A stretch of DNA of 64,000 bases. Source: Planctomycetaceae bacterium (GTDB taxonomy: Bacteria; Planctomycetota; Planctomycetia; Planctomycetales; Planctomycetaceae). The number at the start of each line of letters is the position of its first letter. Position 1 is the stretch's first letter. The translations under genes were made by a program, and so were the position numbers. Shown one piece after another: positions 36,363-45,753 of the stretch. Where the stretch lies: positions 1 through 64,000 of the forward strand of contig PBSL01000025.1 in assembly GCA_002726205.1 (NCBI GenBank). The letters are read 5' to 3'. The notes under the pieces were generated by a model. That model saw only the letters and a list, made by a program, of their open reading frames with translations. It was not told the DNA's origin and made no database searches.

Positions 36363-39300
36363 ATGCTCACTCGTTGGCTTGTTGCGGTACTGTGCTGTTT
36401 CACCGGCGTCTCTTCCATTTTCGCCGCGGACTGGCCGACTCATCTCCACGACAACCGCCGCAGCGGTGCGACGGCCGAGAAGCTCGATGTGTCTCGTTTC
36501 GCAACGGCCTGGACCTGGCAAAGCCCTCATCCGCCAATACCGGCCTGGTCGGGACCGGCCCGCTGGGATGCCTATGCCGGCACGAAAAACCTGCCGTCGA
36601 TGCGAAACTATGACCCGGTCTTCCACGTCACCGCCGCCGCCGGCCGGGTCTACTTCGGTTCCTCGGTGGATGATTCGGTCCGCTGCCTGGATGCCCGCAG
36701 CGGTCGCGTCCTCTGGATCTTCACGACCGACGGACCCGTCCGGCTTGCTCCGACCATCGCCGGCAAGCGAGTCTATTTCGGTTCAGACGACGGACACGCC
36801 TACTGTCTTGACGCAAAGACCGGCCGGCAGGTCTGGAAATTCTCCCCGGCAAAACCCGGCGAACTGCTGTTGAACAATGGGCGGCTGATCCCATCGGCGC
36901 CCTGTCGCACCGGTGTGATGATCGACGGCAACACCGCCTATTTTGGCTGTGCTTTGCTGCCGTGGAAGACGGCCTGGTTGTGCGGTGTCGATGCCGCGAC
37001 CGGACAACCGACCGGAACCGGCCGCTTCGTGCACCAGCTCAACGGCCACACACTGGAAGCCCCTCCCGCCGCGTCATCGAAACTCCTGATCTTCCCGCAA
37101 GGACGGGTTGCCCCGCAGGTCTTTCGCCGCAGCGACGGCAAGAACCTGGGACCGCTGAAAAAGAGCGGTGGCGGGTCGGTGGTCGTGGTCTCGCTCGACG
37201 CCCGCATCTTTCACGGCCCCGCGGCCGACACCCGCAAGGGCGCCTTCAAAAGTACCGGGACCGGCGCGGCAGCGGCGGCGAATCCGCCCGGCAAGACACT
37301 GGAAATGGTGGCCGGCTACGGACGGGGCAACGCGCTGGTCGTTTCCGGACGACACTCCTACATGCTGACCGACAGCAGCCTGATTGCCTCGGACCTCGCC
37401 ACGCGGAAGACACTCTGGAGTGTCCCCTGCGACCTGACGCTGTCGCTGATCGCCGCCGGTGACGCGTTGATTGCCGGAGGCGCCGATCGTGTCGGTGCAT
37501 TTTCCACGAAGGACGGAAAACCGCTGTGGACCGCACCCGTCGAGGGCAAGGTCTTTGGCCTGGCCGCCGCCGGTGGCAGCCTGTTGGTCAGCACCGACAC
37601 CGGACAGATCACCGCCTTTCGACCAACCAGCACTCCCCCCGCCCCCTCCAAGTCGCCCGCAGCCACCCCCAAGAATCTGCCCCCCCTGGCCAAGGTGCCC
37701 ACCGTGCGGGAACCGGACCTGCTGGGCCGCTGGGTCTTCCAACGGCCGCACGTCGAAGGCCGTCGCGTCAACAACCTCGCCGCCCGAACACAGGCCACGC
37801 TGCAGGGGCGATTTCGGATCGCACGCGAAGGTGTTCACGAATCGCTGTCGCTCGACGGCGGCGGCCGGGCGATGATCGCCGAAGACCACACCAAGGCCAA
37901 ACTGCCGGTCGAATCGGTGACGGCCACGGCCTGGGTACGGGTCGACCAGCCACAAACCTGGGGAGGATTTGTCGGAGCCATCCAGGACAACGGCAGTTAT
38001 GAACGCGGCTGGATTCTCGGCTTCAACGACAAGCGGTTCAGCCTGGCCCTCGCCGGAACCGGAGGCAACGGCCAGCTGACCTACCTCAAGGCACCCGCGG
38101 ACTTTCAGCCACGCCAGTGGTATCACGTGGCCGGCAGCTACGACGGCAAAGCGATGACGCTTTACGTCAACGGGAAACCCGTCGCCCGCTCCAACGTGCA
38201 GAAAGGCCCGATCAACTACCCCCCCAAGGCCTTCTTCGAAATCGGAGCCTATCACGATAAGGACGAGAACTTCCCGCTGCGGGGACGGATCCACGAGGTT
38301 CGCGTCTACCGGCGGTCGCTTTCTGCCGAACAGATCGCCAGGCAGTACCTCGCCTTAGCCGACCGCTTTCCCACCGCGGCCCCGGCCGCCGACGCCTGGA
38401 AACCGCTGGCGGGGCCATGGTTCGAGTTCGACCGCTCCGGTGAAGCGGTCGCGAGATGGACAACCAGCATTGCCAGCGTCAGTCGGTTGGAACTTCGGCT
38501 CGACGGCACCAGCCGCACGATCAGCAAGCCGGGTGCGGTCACCGAGCACGAACTGCGATTGACCGACCTGAAACACAAGCGGATGTATTCGGTCACGTTG
38601 ATCGACGGCGAGGGGAAAACCGCCCGCCGCACGGCAGATTTTGAACTCGACACCTTCTTCAACTACGCGCCTCCGCCACTGGCGGCCGTGGCCACCCCAC
38701 GGTCCCGGGAAGCCGCCGCCCGCGCGATCCTGGATCACGCCAAGATCGACCGCGGGCTGTGCCTGGTCGTCGGATTGACCGACGGCAGCCTGGCCGAATC
38801 GCTGGTCCGCGCGAGCCGCTTGCGGGTGATCGCCGTCGATGCCGATCGGCAACGTGTCGAGTCGATTCGCAAGCGACTGGTCGCTGCCGGGCTGTACGGC
38901 CAACGACTGGTGATCCGTCACACCGCCTCGCTGGCACACCTGGACCTGCCCGGTCACTGGGCCAATCTCATCGTTTCGGAGTCGCTGATCGATGCCGGGA
39001 CAATCCCGACCTCGGCGACCGAGATCAACGCTCAACTTCGCCCCGATGGAGGTGTGGCCTGCCTGGGTCAGCCCGCCGGGACTGCCCGCCCGATCAGTAG
39101 CAAGCAACTGGGTACCTGGCTGGGCCCGATCGCCGGCACGGCACGAATCGAGTCGGACAAAGCCAAGGGCACCTGGGCGACCTGGACGAGAGGCCCGCTG
39201 GATGGGGCCGGCGACTGGTCGCACCTTTACGGGCGTGCCGACAACGCAGCATTCGCCGGCGAACAGTTGGCCGGCGTCTCGAAATCCGATGACCTGGCTG

Positions 39301-40529
39301 TCCAGTGGGTCGGTCGACCGGGACCGCGTTACCAGGCCGATCGCAACGGCCGCAAGCCGTCGCCTCTTTCCACGGCCGGACGCCTGTTCCTGCAGGGACT
39401 GCACCGCCTGGTGGCCGTCGATGCCTTCAACGGCTCGATCCTGTGGGCGTTGGAAATTCCCGATCTCCAGCGATTCAACATGCCCCGCGACAGCGGCAAC
39501 TGGTGTGCCGATCGCAACTTTGTGTATGTCGCCATCCGTGACCGCCTCTGGCACATCGACGCCCGCAACGGACAGGTCGTGCGAATGATGCCAGTCCCCC
39601 AGCCCGAAGGACGCAGCGGCCCCTGGGACTGGGGCTACATCGCCCGAACCGAAGACAAGATCATCGGCACCGCGGTCCGACAGGCGACCTCGTGGACCAA
39701 TTTCTGGGGTGGGGCCGGCGCCGGCTGGTACGATGCCCGCAGCGGCGAGGTGACCCACAAGGTGTGCAGTGACGGGCTGTTTTCCATCGAACACAAGACC
39801 GGAAAAGTCGCCTGGCACTACAAGAACGGCGTGGTCCTGAACTCCACTGTCACGATTTCCGGCGACAAGATCTACTTCGTCGAGTGCCGGCACGAGACGG
39901 TCGTGGGAGCCCCCGAACGACGTGTCGGTCGGCCCGAGCTCTGGCAAAAACAGTTCCTGGTCGCGATGGACGCCAACAGCGGATCATTGCTCTGGGAGAA
40001 ACCGCTGAAATTGCCCCCCGGCAAGGTCGTCTTCTCGATGGCGTTCGCCAAGGACCAGTTGATCATCGCCGGCTCGGCCGACGGGAAATACAACATCCAC
40101 AATTTCTCGGCAGCCAACGGAGAAGCCGGCTGGTCACGCAGTTTCGGATGGCCCGGTGGAAAGGGCGACCACGGCAAGGCGATGTCGAGACCGGCAATCG
40201 TCGACGACAAGGTCTACGTGCGGCCCCAGGTCCTCTCGCTCAAGGATGGCAGCAACGCCGGTCCACAGATGCCCGGCGGCGGCTGTGGCACGTACGCCTG
40301 CTCGACGGGTGCCCTGTTCTTCCGATCCAGTACGGTGACCGTCTGGAACCGCGAGAAAGGACAAAGTACCACGTGGAAACGGCTGAGGCCGGATTGCTGG
40401 TTGAGCACGATCCCGGCCTCCGGAATGCTGCTCTCACCCGAAGGAGGCGGAGGATGCAGCTGCGGCACCTGGATGGAAACCTCCGTCGGGTTCATCCCCC
40501 GGCGTCTGCGGCGTCCGATCGGGAAGTAA
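36363..40529 (+). CDS. Secreted PQQ-propeller / LamG / Rossmann (methyltransferase-like) fusion
   Basis: A 1388-residue protein with a signal peptide (LTRWLVAVLCCFTGVSSIFA). The N-terminal part (about 25-430) is a PQQ-like propeller with repeats such as VRCLDARSGRVLW, AYCLDAKTGRQVWKF and IGAFSTKDGKPLW-like strands. A LamG/concanavalin-like jelly roll follows (about 450-670: ATAWVRVDQ, WYHVAGSYDGKAMTLYVNGK, GRIHEVRVYRRSLS), then a Rossmann segment with LVVGLTDGSLAESL and VIAVDAD (about 790-900), and a second PQQ-like propeller to the end. The cysteine-rich tail (GGGCGTYACSTG, RPDCWL, GGCSCGTW) is typical of this planctomycete family. No dehydrogenase active site is evident; glycan binding and a structural role are plausible. 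Confidence 0.82.
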   Translation: MLTRWLVAVLCCFTGVSSIFAADWPTHLHDNRRSGATAEKLDVSRFATAWTWQSPHPPIPAWSGPARWDAYAGTKNLPSMRNYDPVFHVTAAAGRVYFGSSVDDSVRCLDARSGRVLWIFTTDGPVRLAPTIAGKRVYFGSDDGHAYCLDAKTGRQVWKFSPAKPGELLLNNGRLIPSAPCRTGVMIDGNTAYFGCALLPWKTAWLCGVDAATGQPTGTGRFVHQLNGHTLEAPPAASSKLLIFPQGRVAPQVFRRSDGKNLGPLKKSGGGSVVVVSLDARIFHGPAADTRKGAFKSTGTGAAAAANPPGKTLEMVAGYGRGNALVVSGRHSYMLTDSSLIASDLATRKTLWSVPCDLTLSLIAAGDALIAGGADRVGAFSTKDGKPLWTAPVEGKVFGLAAAGGSLLVSTDTGQITAFRPTSTPPAPSKSPAATPKNLPPLAKVPTVREPDLLGRWVFQRPHVEGRRVNNLAARTQATLQGRFRIAREGVHESLSLDGGGRAMIAEDHTKAKLPVESVTATAWVRVDQPQTWGGFVGAIQDNGSYERGWILGFNDKRFSLALAGTGGNGQLTYLKAPADFQPRQWYHVAGSYDGKAMTLYVNGKPVARSNVQKGPINYPPKAFFEIGAYHDKDENFPLRGRIHEVRVYRRSLSAEQIARQYLALADRFPTAAPAADAWKPLAGPWFEFDRSGEAVARWTTSIASVSRLELRLDGTSRTISKPGAVTEHELRLTDLKHKRMYSVTLIDGEGKTARRTADFELDTFFNYAPPPLAAVATPRSREAAARAILDHAKIDRGLCLVVGLTDGSLAESLVRASRLRVIAVDADRQRVESIRKRLVAAGLYGQRLVIRHTASLAHLDLPGHWANLIVSESLIDAGTIPTSATEINAQLRPDGGVACLGQPAGTARPISSKQLGTWLGPIAGTARIESDKAKGTWATWTRGPLDGAGDWSHLYGRADNAAFAGEQLAGVSKSDDLAVQWVGRPGPRYQADRNGRKPSPLSTAGRLFLQGLHRLVAVDAFNGSILWALEIPDLQRFNMPRDSGNWCADRNFVYVAIRDRLWHIDARNGQVVRMMPVPQPEGRSGPWDWGYIARTEDKIIGTAVRQATSWTNFWGGAGAGWYDARSGEVTHKVCSDGLFSIEHKTGKVAWHYKNGVVLNSTVTISGDKIYFVECRHETVVGAPERRVGRPELWQKQFLVAMDANSGSLLWEKPLKLPPGKVVFSMAFAKDQLIIAGSADGKYNIHNFSAANGEAGWSRSFGWPGGKGDHGKAMSRPAIVDDKVYVRPQVLSLKDGSNAGPQMPGGGCGTYACSTGALFFRSSTVTVWNREKGQSTTWKRLRPDCWLSTIPASGMLLSPEGGGGCSCGTWMETSVGFIPRRLRRPIGK

Positions 40530-40586
40530 CAGCCGAACAGGCTCGCTTCGATGACCCGTGAATCACCACTGGTCGAACGAATGAAC

Positions 40587-40615
40587 TTCGTGTCGACCCG
40601 GTCAGCCGGTACAAT
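40587..40615 (+). promoter_or_regulatory. Weak candidate promoter before the PSD1 cytochrome gene
   Basis: A TACAAT -10-like hexamer (40610-40615) lies 58 bases before the start codon, with TTCGTG (40587-40592) 17 bases upstream as a poor -35. It is the only promoter-like pair in the 143-base gap after the PQQ gene. Confidence 0.3.
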
Positions 40616-40672
40616 GGAGACCCGCCGGGCCTGCCCGCTTTTCCTTCCTCCCCCCTGCCTCTCCTCGTACAC

Positions 40673-43600
40673 ATGAAAATGATGATGAGACGAGTCCTGC
40701 TTGTGATCGGCCTGGTTGTTCTCCCGAACCTCGCCCAGGCCGCCGACAAGAAACCGACCCCCAAGCAGCTTGAGTTCTTTGAAAAGAAGATCCGTCCGGT
40801 TCTGGTCAAGCAGTGCTACAGCTGCCATTCGGCCAAGGCCAAGATTCTCCGGGGTGGATTCCGTCTCGACACCCGCCAGACCCTGCTCCGTGGCGGCGAA
40901 ATCGGCCCGGGCCTTGTCCCGGGAAAACCCGCCGCGAGCCTGTTGCTGCAGGCCTTGAAGTATGACGAGCTCGAGATGCCACCCAGCGGCAAGTTGCCCG
41001 CGACGGTGATCGCCGACTTCGAGCGCTGGATCAGGATGGGAGCACCGGATCCGCGAAACCAGGTCGTCAAGTCGCGGCCGAAGAAACAGATCGACTATGC
41101 CGCGGCTCGCAAGTTCTGGGCGTTTGTCCCGCCCAGAAAGACCACGCCACCGATGGTCAATGGCGACAAACCGGTTCACAGCAGCATCGATCGTTTTCTG
41201 CTGGCGCGGCTACAGGCCGAGGGGCTCAGACCGGTCAAGGCGGCCGATCGCCGGACCCTGATCCGGCGTGCCAACTTCGGCCTGACCGGTCTGCCACCGA
41301 CGCCCGAGGAAGTCGAGAACTTCGTCAACGACGATCGACCAGAGGCCTTTGCCCGGGTCGTGGACCGCTTGCTCGAGTCAAAGCACTTCGGTGAACGCTG
41401 GGCCCGCCACTGGCTGGACGTGGCCCGCTACGCCGAGGACCAGGCCCACACCTTCAAGGCCCGCCGCTACCCCCACGGGCACCGTTACCGCGACTGGGTC
41501 GTCAAGGCGTTCAACGACGACATGCCCTTCGACGAGTTCGTCCGCAACCAGATCGCCGCGGACCTCGTCGGTGACCCTTCCGATCGCCACACGCGACTCG
41601 CGGCACTGGGGTTCTTTGCCATGGGTCCGGTCTACTACCAGGACAACGGCGAGAAGGCCAAGGCGCTGGCCGATGAATGGGACGACCGGATCGACACGCT
41701 TTCGCGAGGCCTGCTGGGCGTGACACTCTCTTGTGCACGGTGTCATGACCACAAGTACGATCCGTTCACGATGGAAGACTACTACGGGCTGGCCGGGATC
41801 TTCTCGAGTTCACAGTACCGGGAGCGGCCGGTGGTTTCGGCCGAGGTTGCCGGGGCGAAGCGACAGGCCGACGAGCAGGTCAAGTCGCAGCAACTCGGCA
41901 TCGACCGCTTCCTCGACCAGCAGGCCAGGCAACTGCGACCGTCGCTGATCGATCGTATCCCCGACTTTGTCGTCGCGGGTTGGACGCTCCGCAACCGCCG
42001 CCAGGCAACCCCCAAGGACAAGAAGCTCGTCGCCAAGGTCGCCAAGCAACTCAAGCTCAGCCAGGAACTGATCAAGCGATGGGAAGCGTACCTGTATGAC
42101 CGGGGCAAGGCCGCCGCTCGACCTCACCTGGCCGGATGGTTCGAGATGCTTGGCACCCAGGACTCCAAGAAGAACCTTTCCGGCGACAAGTCGCTTCGCC
42201 AGGCGGTCCGTCGGCAGGGTGAAGCGATTGCCGCGATCGCCACCGCCAAGTTGCCCGGACGCGAGGCCCTCTTCAAACGCTTCGGGGCCAACGTGGCCTT
42301 CGTCCGCGACCGGGACCGGGCGGCGGTCCGCCCCGGCCAGATCCCGCTGGGCAATCTCTTCGACGACAAGGCCGGCACCTCACTCGACGCCGCCCTGTCG
42401 TCGGATCGCTTCAAGGCCGTCGCCAATGCCAACAGCCTGGGTATCGATCGCGTTGCCGCCGGCTGGGGCAACGTCGCCCAGATCGCTTCGGGCATTCGTT
42501 TTCATTTCATCCAGCTCGGCAGCGACGGCAACAAGTTCGGGACGATCGCCAACGATGCCTGGAACAGCGACGGGGGCATTCGCACCAGGGGTAAGAAATC
42601 TGCTGCGAATCTTCGCCGAACCGAGCAGGGCATCGGGATGCATGCCAACGCCCTGGTCACCTTCGATCTCGACGAGATCCGGCGTGCCGGGCTGATGCCC
42701 CGCGACCAGAAGTTCGTGTTCAAGGTCGACCGGGCCGGGATCAACGACGACATGCTCGGCAATGGCGTCTCCAGCGTTTTCACCGCCGCGATTCTCTCCA
42801 AGCCGCACAGCAAGCCGGAGGTCTACGATGCCGTCATCGCCGGCTACGTCAATGGCCGCCGACAGAAGGTCGAAGAAAACGACAAGGAGTATTATTTTGC
42901 CGGCCCGCTTCCTGAACCACTGAAGGCCAACGGACGGTTCGCGTCGTTTACGATCCCGGTGCCGGCCGCAGCGAAGTTCCTCACACTGGTGACCACCGGC
43001 GCGGGTCAACCCGACGACAACAGCATCAACAGCGACCACGCCGTCTTCTCCGGAGCCCGTCTCGAACGGGATCCGTTGCCTGCGTCGGCCGTTGCCAAGT
43101 CCGGCGGTTCCAAGAAAACGCCATCGAAGGCTGGCGAGGCAGGGAAACAGGACAAGGCCGACGCGGTCTTCCTTTCGGAGTTGCTCTATGACCAGGGCCT
43201 GCTGGCGATTCCCGCGGCCGATGCGGCAGGACTTCTGCCCAAAGCTCCCGGACAGGAACTCAAGCAGCGTCGCGACCGACTCGGGGAACTCAAGAAAGCG
43301 GCCGGGGCCATCAAGATCCACATCGCCCACGCCTTGACCGACAGCAAGGGGAGCGACCTGAAGATCTACCGTGCCGGCGACCCCACCAACCTCGGCGATG
43401 TCGCCCCGCGATCCTTCCCGGCCATCCTGACGGCCGGGGCACGGCAACCGTTCAAGTCCAGCGGCAGCGGCCGGTTGGAACTGGCCAGGGCGATCACCGA
43501 TTCCGCCAACCCGCTGACGGTGCGGGTCATCGTCAACCGCATCTGGGCCGGCCATTTCGGCTTTGGTCTGGTCCGCACACCCTCCAACTTCGGAGCTCTC

Positions 43601-44287
43601 GGCGAACGCCCCACTCATCCCAGGCTGCTGGACTGGCTCGCGGTCGGCCTGATCGAGAACAAGTGGTCATTGAAGTGGCTGCACCGCACGATCCTGCTCT
43701 CGGCCGCCTACCAGAGGTCGGCGGATTACAGCGAAGCCAACTACACCGTCGACGGGGACAACCGGTTGCTGTGGCGGATGAACCGGCGACGGCTCGAGGT
43801 CGAACCCTGGCGGGACGCCATGCTGGATGTCTCCGGCAACCTCGATCGCACCTTCGGCGGACCATCGAAGAACCTCAATGACGCCGGCAACCGGCGTCGC
43901 ACGCTGTATGGTTTCATCAGCCGCCACAAGCTCAACGAACTGCTCCGCCTGTTTGACTTCCCCGACCCCAACATCACCAGCGCACGCCGCACATCGACGA
44001 CGGTGCCGCTGCAACAGTTGTTCGTGATCAACAGCGACTTCATGACCCGGCAGGCCCGTGCATTGGCCGGTCGGCTCGAGAAGGACGTCCCTGCCGGGGG
44101 ATCCCAGCGAATTCGCCGCGCCTACCAGTTGCTGTTCTCCCGTCCGCCCGAACCAAAGGAACTGGCAATCGGCGAGGAGTTCCTCAAGACGATCGAGAGC
44201 ACAACCAACGACGACGGCAAACTCGCCGCCTGGACCCAGTACACTCTCGGGCTGCTTGGCAGCAACGAATTCACGTATATTGACTGA
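40673..44287 (+). CDS. PSCyt1/DUF1549/DUF1553 (PSD1) planctomycete cytochrome protein
   Basis: A 1204-residue exported protein: signal peptide (VLLVIGLVVLPNLAQA), PSCyt1 domain with heme site CYSCH (residues 48-52) and the MPPSGKLP turn, DUF1549 (SSIDRFLLARL, TGLPPTPEEVENFV, ERWARHWLDVARYAED and a second CARCHDHKYDP), and DUF1553 near the C-terminus (LARAITDSANPLTVRVIVNR, RTPSNFGALGERPTHP, HRTILLSAAYQRS). Between DUF1549 and DUF1553 is an insertion of about 400 residues, longer than usual, that contains a likely discoidin or beta-sandwich-type region (VTFDLDEIRRAGLM). The DUF1501 gene follows after 59 bases, the usual pairing. A role in oxidative polysaccharide processing is often suggested but unproven. 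Confidence 0.9.
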   Translation: MKMMMRRVLLVIGLVVLPNLAQAADKKPTPKQLEFFEKKIRPVLVKQCYSCHSAKAKILRGGFRLDTRQTLLRGGEIGPGLVPGKPAASLLLQALKYDELEMPPSGKLPATVIADFERWIRMGAPDPRNQVVKSRPKKQIDYAAARKFWAFVPPRKTTPPMVNGDKPVHSSIDRFLLARLQAEGLRPVKAADRRTLIRRANFGLTGLPPTPEEVENFVNDDRPEAFARVVDRLLESKHFGERWARHWLDVARYAEDQAHTFKARRYPHGHRYRDWVVKAFNDDMPFDEFVRNQIAADLVGDPSDRHTRLAALGFFAMGPVYYQDNGEKAKALADEWDDRIDTLSRGLLGVTLSCARCHDHKYDPFTMEDYYGLAGIFSSSQYRERPVVSAEVAGAKRQADEQVKSQQLGIDRFLDQQARQLRPSLIDRIPDFVVAGWTLRNRRQATPKDKKLVAKVAKQLKLSQELIKRWEAYLYDRGKAAARPHLAGWFEMLGTQDSKKNLSGDKSLRQAVRRQGEAIAAIATAKLPGREALFKRFGANVAFVRDRDRAAVRPGQIPLGNLFDDKAGTSLDAALSSDRFKAVANANSLGIDRVAAGWGNVAQIASGIRFHFIQLGSDGNKFGTIANDAWNSDGGIRTRGKKSAANLRRTEQGIGMHANALVTFDLDEIRRAGLMPRDQKFVFKVDRAGINDDMLGNGVSSVFTAAILSKPHSKPEVYDAVIAGYVNGRRQKVEENDKEYYFAGPLPEPLKANGRFASFTIPVPAAAKFLTLVTTGAGQPDDNSINSDHAVFSGARLERDPLPASAVAKSGGSKKTPSKAGEAGKQDKADAVFLSELLYDQGLLAIPAADAAGLLPKAPGQELKQRRDRLGELKKAAGAIKIHIAHALTDSKGSDLKIYRAGDPTNLGDVAPRSFPAILTAGARQPFKSSGSGRLELARAITDSANPLTVRVIVNRIWAGHFGFGLVRTPSNFGALGERPTHPRLLDWLAVGLIENKWSLKWLHRTILLSAAYQRSADYSEANYTVDGDNRLLWRMNRRRLEVEPWRDAMLDVSGNLDRTFGGPSKNLNDAGNRRRTLYGFISRHKLNELLRLFDFPDPNITSARRTSTTVPLQQLFVINSDFMTRQARALAGRLEKDVPAGGSQRIRRAYQLLFSRPPEPKELAIGEEFLKTIESTTNDDGKLAAWTQYTLGLLGSNEFTYID

Positions 44288-44346
44288 GAAAAACTACCCC
44301 GACGGACCCGCGATCGGGACCGTGGAAACCAGTAGGACAAGATCCC

Positions 44347-45744
44347 ATGATGCATGACGCCCCGCTGCTTCCCTTCAGCCGCCGCGAAATGCTCTCCAGA
44401 ACCGGAGCCGGCTTCGGCCTGCTCGGACTTGCCGGCCTCCTCGACCAGGAACGCGTTGATGCCGCCGGCAAGACACCGGCCGGCCGTGGTGCCGGGTCGG
44501 TCAGCCCGTTGGCTCCCAGGGCACCGCACCATACGCCGCGGGCCAAGCGGATCATCTTCCTGTTCATGAACGGGGGTCCGTCGCACGTCGACACATTTGA
44601 CCCGAAACCCGAACTGGTCAAACAGGCTGGAAAGAAAGGACCCGGCGGCAAGTGGTTGCCCTCCCCGTTCAAGTTCTCTGCCCAGGGCAAGAGCGGCATC
44701 GAGGTCAGCGAGCTCTTTCCCCACCTTTCCACCTGTATCGATGACATCTGCGTACTGCGGTCGATGTACACCTCGACGCCCAACCACGAACCCGGCCTGT
44801 TCATGATGAACTGCGGGATCCAGCAACCGCTGCGGCCGTCGATGGGGTCGTGGCTGAACTATGGTCTTGGGACCGAGAACCAGAACCTGCCCGGGTTTGT
44901 CGTGTTGTGTCCAGGCAAGCCGGTCGTCGGTCCGGCATTGTGGTCAAACAGTTTCCTGCCGGGCATCTTCCAGGGAACACATATCAACAACTCCAAGATC
45001 GACCCAAAGAAGGTTATCGGTCATCTCAGCAACCCGAATCTCGGCCCCACCTCGCAGCGAAGACTGCTCGACCTGATTCAGCGGCTCAACGGCGAACACC
45101 TCCAGCGGCGCAACCGCGACCGCCAACTCGACGCCCGCATCAATTCACTGGAAATCGCCTACCGCATGCAATTCGAGGCCCAGGAGGCCTTCGATATCGG
45201 CCGCGAAACCAAGACAACGCGCGAGGCCTACGGATCGGGCCAGTTTGCCGACGGTTGCCTGATCGCCAGACGGTTGGTCGAACGGGGAGTACGGATGGTC
45301 CAACTGTTCTACGGCAGTGGTCAACCCTGGGATGCTCACGGCAACATCATGGATCACAAGCGGGACGCCGGGAAAAGCGATCGACCAATCGCCGCGTTGC
45401 TCAAGGACCTCGATTCCCGTGGACTCCTCGAGGAAACCCTGGTCCTGTGGAGTGGGGAATTCGGCCGGACACCGACCGCCCAGGGAGCCAGGGGCCGCAA
45501 CCATCACGCCACCGGCTTCTCGGCCTGGATGGCCGGGGGCGGCATCAAGGGTGGCATGATTCACGGGGCCACCGACGAACTCGGAATGCACTCGGTCGAA
45601 AAACGGATGAGCGTCCACGACCTGCACGCGACCATCCTGCACCAGATTGGAATCGACCACCTGAAGTTGACCTACCGGTATTCCGGCCGCGATTTCCGCC
45701 TGACCGATATCCACGGCGAGATCGCCCACGAGATCCTGGCCTGA
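44347..45744 (+). CDS. DUF1501 family exported protein (partner of PSD1 cytochrome)
   Basis: A 465-residue DUF1501 protein with twin-arginine-like leader SRREMLSRTGAGFGLLGLAG. Blocks that identify it are IIFLFMNGGPSHVDTFDPKP, CVLRSMYTSTPNHEPG-like (read as VLRSMYTSTPNHEP), QLFYGSGQPWDAHGN, WSGEFGRTPTAQGARGRNHH and the YRYSGRDFRLTD end that is typical of the copies paired with DUF1549/DUF1553 proteins. It follows the PSD1 cytochrome gene by 59 bases and precedes the epimerase gene by 9, so the three are likely one transcript. Confidence 0.9.
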   Translation: MMHDAPLLPFSRREMLSRTGAGFGLLGLAGLLDQERVDAAGKTPAGRGAGSVSPLAPRAPHHTPRAKRIIFLFMNGGPSHVDTFDPKPELVKQAGKKGPGGKWLPSPFKFSAQGKSGIEVSELFPHLSTCIDDICVLRSMYTSTPNHEPGLFMMNCGIQQPLRPSMGSWLNYGLGTENQNLPGFVVLCPGKPVVGPALWSNSFLPGIFQGTHINNSKIDPKKVIGHLSNPNLGPTSQRRLLDLIQRLNGEHLQRRNRDRQLDARINSLEIAYRMQFEAQEAFDIGRETKTTREAYGSGQFADGCLIARRLVERGVRMVQLFYGSGQPWDAHGNIMDHKRDAGKSDRPIAALLKDLDSRGLLEETLVLWSGEFGRTPTAQGARGRNHHATGFSAWMAGGGIKGGMIHGATDELGMHSVEKRMSVHDLHATILHQIGIDHLKLTYRYSGRDFRLTDIHGEIAHEILA

Positions 45745-45753
45745 TCTGTCGTG

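Noticed and set aside
38355-39947. 530-codon minus-strand frame opposite the PQQ fusion gene
   Set aside because: No similarity to any family, and the sense frame has continuous PQQ and LamG features across the same bases.
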